This document shows positions 62,172 to 64,000 of a DNA stretch of 64,000 bases, piece after piece (positions within the stretch are counted from its first letter, which is position 1; the number at the start of each line of letters is the position of its first letter). The translations under genes were made by a program, and so were the position numbers. A model generated the notes under the pieces. The model worked only from the letters and a program-made list of their open reading frames with translations. It was not told where the DNA came from and made no database searches. Origin of the DNA: Tenacibaculum sp. 190524A02b (GTDB lineage: Bacteria > Bacteroidota > Bacteroidia > Flavobacteriales > Flavobacteriaceae); NCBI RefSeq assembly GCF_964036645.1, contig NZ_OZ038525.1, positions 1,721,501 through 1,785,500 on the forward strand. Direction: 5' to 3'.

Positions 62172-63410
62172 ATGAACAAACAACACATAATAGATAGATT
62201 TGTAAAGTACGTTACCATTGATACAGAAAGTGATCCTAACAATCCAGCTTTCCCTAGTACTGAAAAACAATGGGATTTAGCCAGAGTCCTTGAAAAAGAA
62301 TTAAAAGAAATAGGAATGGAAGATGTTGAACTAGATGAAAACTGTTACATAATGGCAACACTCCCTAGTAACTTGGATTATGAAGTTCCAACTATTGGTT
62401 TTGTTGCACATATTGACACAAGCCCAGATTTTACAGGTGCAAATGTTAAACCACAAATTCACGAAAACTATGATGGTAGTGATATCATTTTGAATAAAGA
62501 GCAAAACATAGTTTTATCTCCTAGCTATTTTGAAGATTTACTTTTATATAAAGGACAAACTATTATTACTACTGATGGTACTACTTTATTAGGTGCCGAT
62601 GATAAGGCTGGTGTTACTGAAATAGTTTCTGCAATGGAGTACTTAATTCAAAACCCAGAAATCAAACATGGTAAAATACGTATTTGTTTTACTCCAGATG
62701 AAGAAGTAGGAAAGGGAGCACACTTATTTGATGTTGAAAAATTTGGTGCTGAATGGGCTTATACTATGGATGGAAGCCAGATAGGAGAATTAGAATACGA
62801 AAACTTTAATGCTGCTAAGGCTGTAGTTACTATTAATGGTAAAATTGTACATCCTGGATATGCTTACGGCAAAATGATAAACTCAACATACATTGCGAGT
62901 AAGTTAATGAATGCTTTACCTGCTAATGAAGTTCCTGAAAAAACGAAAGGGTACGATGGTTTTTTCCATTTACATCATATGGAAGGTAAAGTAGAACAAA
63001 CTACACTTTACTATATTATTAGAGATTTTGACAAAAATTTATTTGCACAACGTAAGCAAACTATGCTTGATACTGTTGCTGCTATAAATAAAGAACTAGG
63101 TAACGATTTAGTAGAAGTTGAAATTACAGATCAATATTATAATATGCGTGAAAAAGTAGAACCAATGATGCATATTGTTGATATCGCTGAAGAAGTGATG
63201 AAAGATATAGGAATTACACCGTTAATTAAACCGATTAGAGGTGGAACTGATGGTTCTCAATTATCTTACAAAGGGTTACCTTGTCCAAATATTTTCGCTG
63301 GTGGACACAACTTCCACGGACGTTATGAATTTGTGCCTGCTGAAAGTATTGTAAAAGCTAGTGAAGTCATTGTAGGTATTGCTCAAAAAGTATCTGAAAA
63401 ATTCGCTTAA
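62172..63410 (+). CDS. pepT: Peptidase T (tripeptidase)
   Basis: A 412-residue M20 metallopeptidase that removes the N-terminal residue from tripeptides in the cytoplasm. Zinc ligands and catalytic residues are visible in FVAHIDTSPDF (His, Asp), LGADDKAGVTEI (bridging Asp), TPDEEVGKGAHLF (catalytic Glu and ligand Glu), YTMDGSQIGELEYENF (Asp) and AGGHNFHGRYEFVP (His). The dimerisation domain (about 205-315) is present. Starting at ATG 62172 gives the usual family N-terminus NKQHIIDRFVKYVTIDTES. Its own promoter overlaps the preceding gene. Confidence 0.97.
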   Translation: MNKQHIIDRFVKYVTIDTESDPNNPAFPSTEKQWDLARVLEKELKEIGMEDVELDENCYIMATLPSNLDYEVPTIGFVAHIDTSPDFTGANVKPQIHENYDGSDIILNKEQNIVLSPSYFEDLLLYKGQTIITTDGTTLLGADDKAGVTEIVSAMEYLIQNPEIKHGKIRICFTPDEEVGKGAHLFDVEKFGAEWAYTMDGSQIGELEYENFNAAKAVVTINGKIVHPGYAYGKMINSTYIASKLMNALPANEVPEKTKGYDGFFHLHHMEGKVEQTTLYYIIRDFDKNLFAQRKQTMLDTVAAINKELGNDLVEVEITDQYYNMREKVEPMMHIVDIAEEVMKDIGITPLIKPIRGGTDGSQLSYKGLPCPNIFAGGHNFHGRYEFVPAESIVKASEVIVGIAQKVSEKFA

Positions 63411-63439
63411 TTTTAAGGTTATAAATAATATAAAGCATA

Positions 63440-63469
63440 AAAAATCCTGAGCAAATGCTCAGGATTTTT
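63440..63469 (+). terminator. Terminator of pepT
   Basis: AAAAATCCTGAGC pairs with GCTCAGGATTTTT (13 pairs) around a small AAAT loop at about 63453-63456; a T run ends the second arm. It starts 30 bases past the stop and could also end the convergent TonB-receptor gene. Confidence 0.88.
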
Positions 63470-63535
63470 GCTTTATCAAGTTTGTTTTATAAGAACTCTC
63501 TCAATACAAACATACGGAATATCTAGCCTAAAATA

Positions 63536-63585
63536 TTTTTCAAAGAGCTATTCGATACCGCATCGGGGAATGAAACTCTTGATTG
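63536..63585. other. Structured intergenic hairpin with boxA-like motif
   Basis: CAAAGAG (63541-63547) with CTCTTG (63576-63581) closes an inner stem ATTC-GAT/ATC-GAAT around ACCGC. On the minus strand AGCTCTTTGAAA (63538-63549) resembles a boxA antitermination signal. It sits between the pepT terminator and the end of the TonB-dependent receptor gene. No open frame and no recognised RNA family. Confidence 0.3.
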
Positions 63586-63594
63586 CCCTTACGA

Positions 63595-64000
63595 TTAAAA
63601 AATATAACGTAAACCTACTTGCATTTGCCAACGCGATAATAAACTACTATCTGGACTAAATGTTTTACTTAAGTTTTCATTAAAACTATAAATTGGTTCT
63701 TGTGTATAATCTCCACCTGGAAATGAAACTCCTAAAGGTTGTAAATTGTTAGGTTGCTGTACAACTCCCCATTCTGAATTTATTAAATTTCCTATGTTTA
63801 AAATATCTACACTTAATTGAATCGTATTTTGTTCCTCTGCTGATACATTAAAATTAAAATCTTGCAAAAACTTAACATCCCATTTTCCTCTCCAAGGCGC
63901 TAAAGCTCCATATCTTTCTACATATTGTCCTCTCCTAGAATTCAAATACTCATCTTGCTGAATATAATTTTCAAAAGCTGCTGCTTGCCCCGCTTCCACA
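63595..64000 (-). CDS. TonB-dependent receptor, C-terminal part (5' end outside window)
   Basis: About 135 codons ending in QMQVGLRYIF, the aromatic C-terminus of an outer-membrane barrel strand. Preceding strands match the end of large TonB-dependent receptors with an N-terminal carboxypeptidase-like domain: WDVKFLQDFNFNV, TIQLSVDILNIGNLINSEWG (typical DxxNxxN region), YSFNENLSKTF. The reading frame is open to the right edge, so the apparent GTG start at 63999 is only a window effect. Ligand cannot be deduced from this part. Confidence 0.85.
   Translation of the reverse strand, partial: VEAGQAAAFENYIQQDEYLNSRRGQYVERYGALAPWRGKWDVKFLQDFNFNVSAEEQNTIQLSVDILNIGNLINSEWGVVQQPNNLQPLGVSFPGGDYTQEPIYSFNENLSKTFSPDSSLLSRWQMQVGLRYIF

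Overview
The window is low-GC DNA with the habits of a marine member of the Flavobacteriaceae (Bacteroidota). It encodes many secreted proteins ending in a type IX secretion (T9SS) C-terminal sorting domain. It also has a bacillithiol glycosyltransferase of the BshA type, families common in this group (DUF3667, DUF3810, DUF4476, YiaAB, FAS1 lipoprotein), a TonB-dependent receptor fragment, and promoters of the Bacteroidota type (TTG, 18-21 bases, TAnnTTTG). Tenacibaculum-like genera fit, but the genus cannot be fixed from sequence reading alone. I saw no rRNA, tRNA, CRISPR array, phage or insertion sequence.

Layout. 1-4.2 kb: a DUF1801 fragment, a zinc-ribbon membrane protein, a PD40-repeat lipoprotein and a T9SS leucine-rich-repeat protein, all on the minus strand. 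4.6-25.5 kb: the dominant feature, six consecutive paralogous secreted subtilisin-family (S8) proteases of 1068-1260 residues, all on the minus strand. Each has a prodomain, an S8 catalytic domain, two FN3 domains, a CBM5/12-like module, two to four Ig-like repeats, a second CBM5/12-like module and a C-terminal sorting domain. Parts of neighbouring copies are almost identical at a fixed period of 3332 bp, and the Ig repeats have a 279-bp period, so the array is still being reshaped by recombination. 26-34 kb: housekeeping and small conserved genes (YiaAB, a helical-repeat protein, DJ-1/PfpI, an operon of methyltransferase, Crp-type regulator and Rossmann protein, an Mrr-like protein, a FAS1 lipoprotein).

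34.2-41.8 kb: a complete histidine operon in the order hisG-D-C-B-H-(four-helix-bundle gene)-A-F-IE. Upstream is an unlisted 17-residue leader peptide with six histidines in seven residues, followed by a strong intrinsic terminator and a competing antiterminator pairing: a histidine-responsive transcription attenuator. 42-51 kb: a DUF4476 protein, typA/bipA, a beta-barrel protein, a minimal LETM1-like protein overlapping proline dehydrogenase, aroB, two less well-defined genes and bshA. 51-64 kb: a T9SS purple-acid-phosphatase-like protein, the N-terminal half of a split transketolase without its partner, a TPR/AraC-type regulator, a secreted protein of the group often mislabelled asparagine synthetase B, a lipoyl-like protein lacking the lysine, dnaB, DUF3810, a lipoprotein, pepT and the 3' end of a TonB-dependent receptor gene.

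How they work together. The protease array, LRR protein and phosphatase are T9SS cargo for attacking proteinaceous, probably chitin- or polysaccharide-associated, material outside the cell. The his operon is a self-contained biosynthetic unit under leader control. The rest is core metabolism and envelope functions. The most interesting points are the his leader, the protease array with its repeat structure, and an unexplained pseudoknot-capable intergenic element at about 55.27-55.40 kb.
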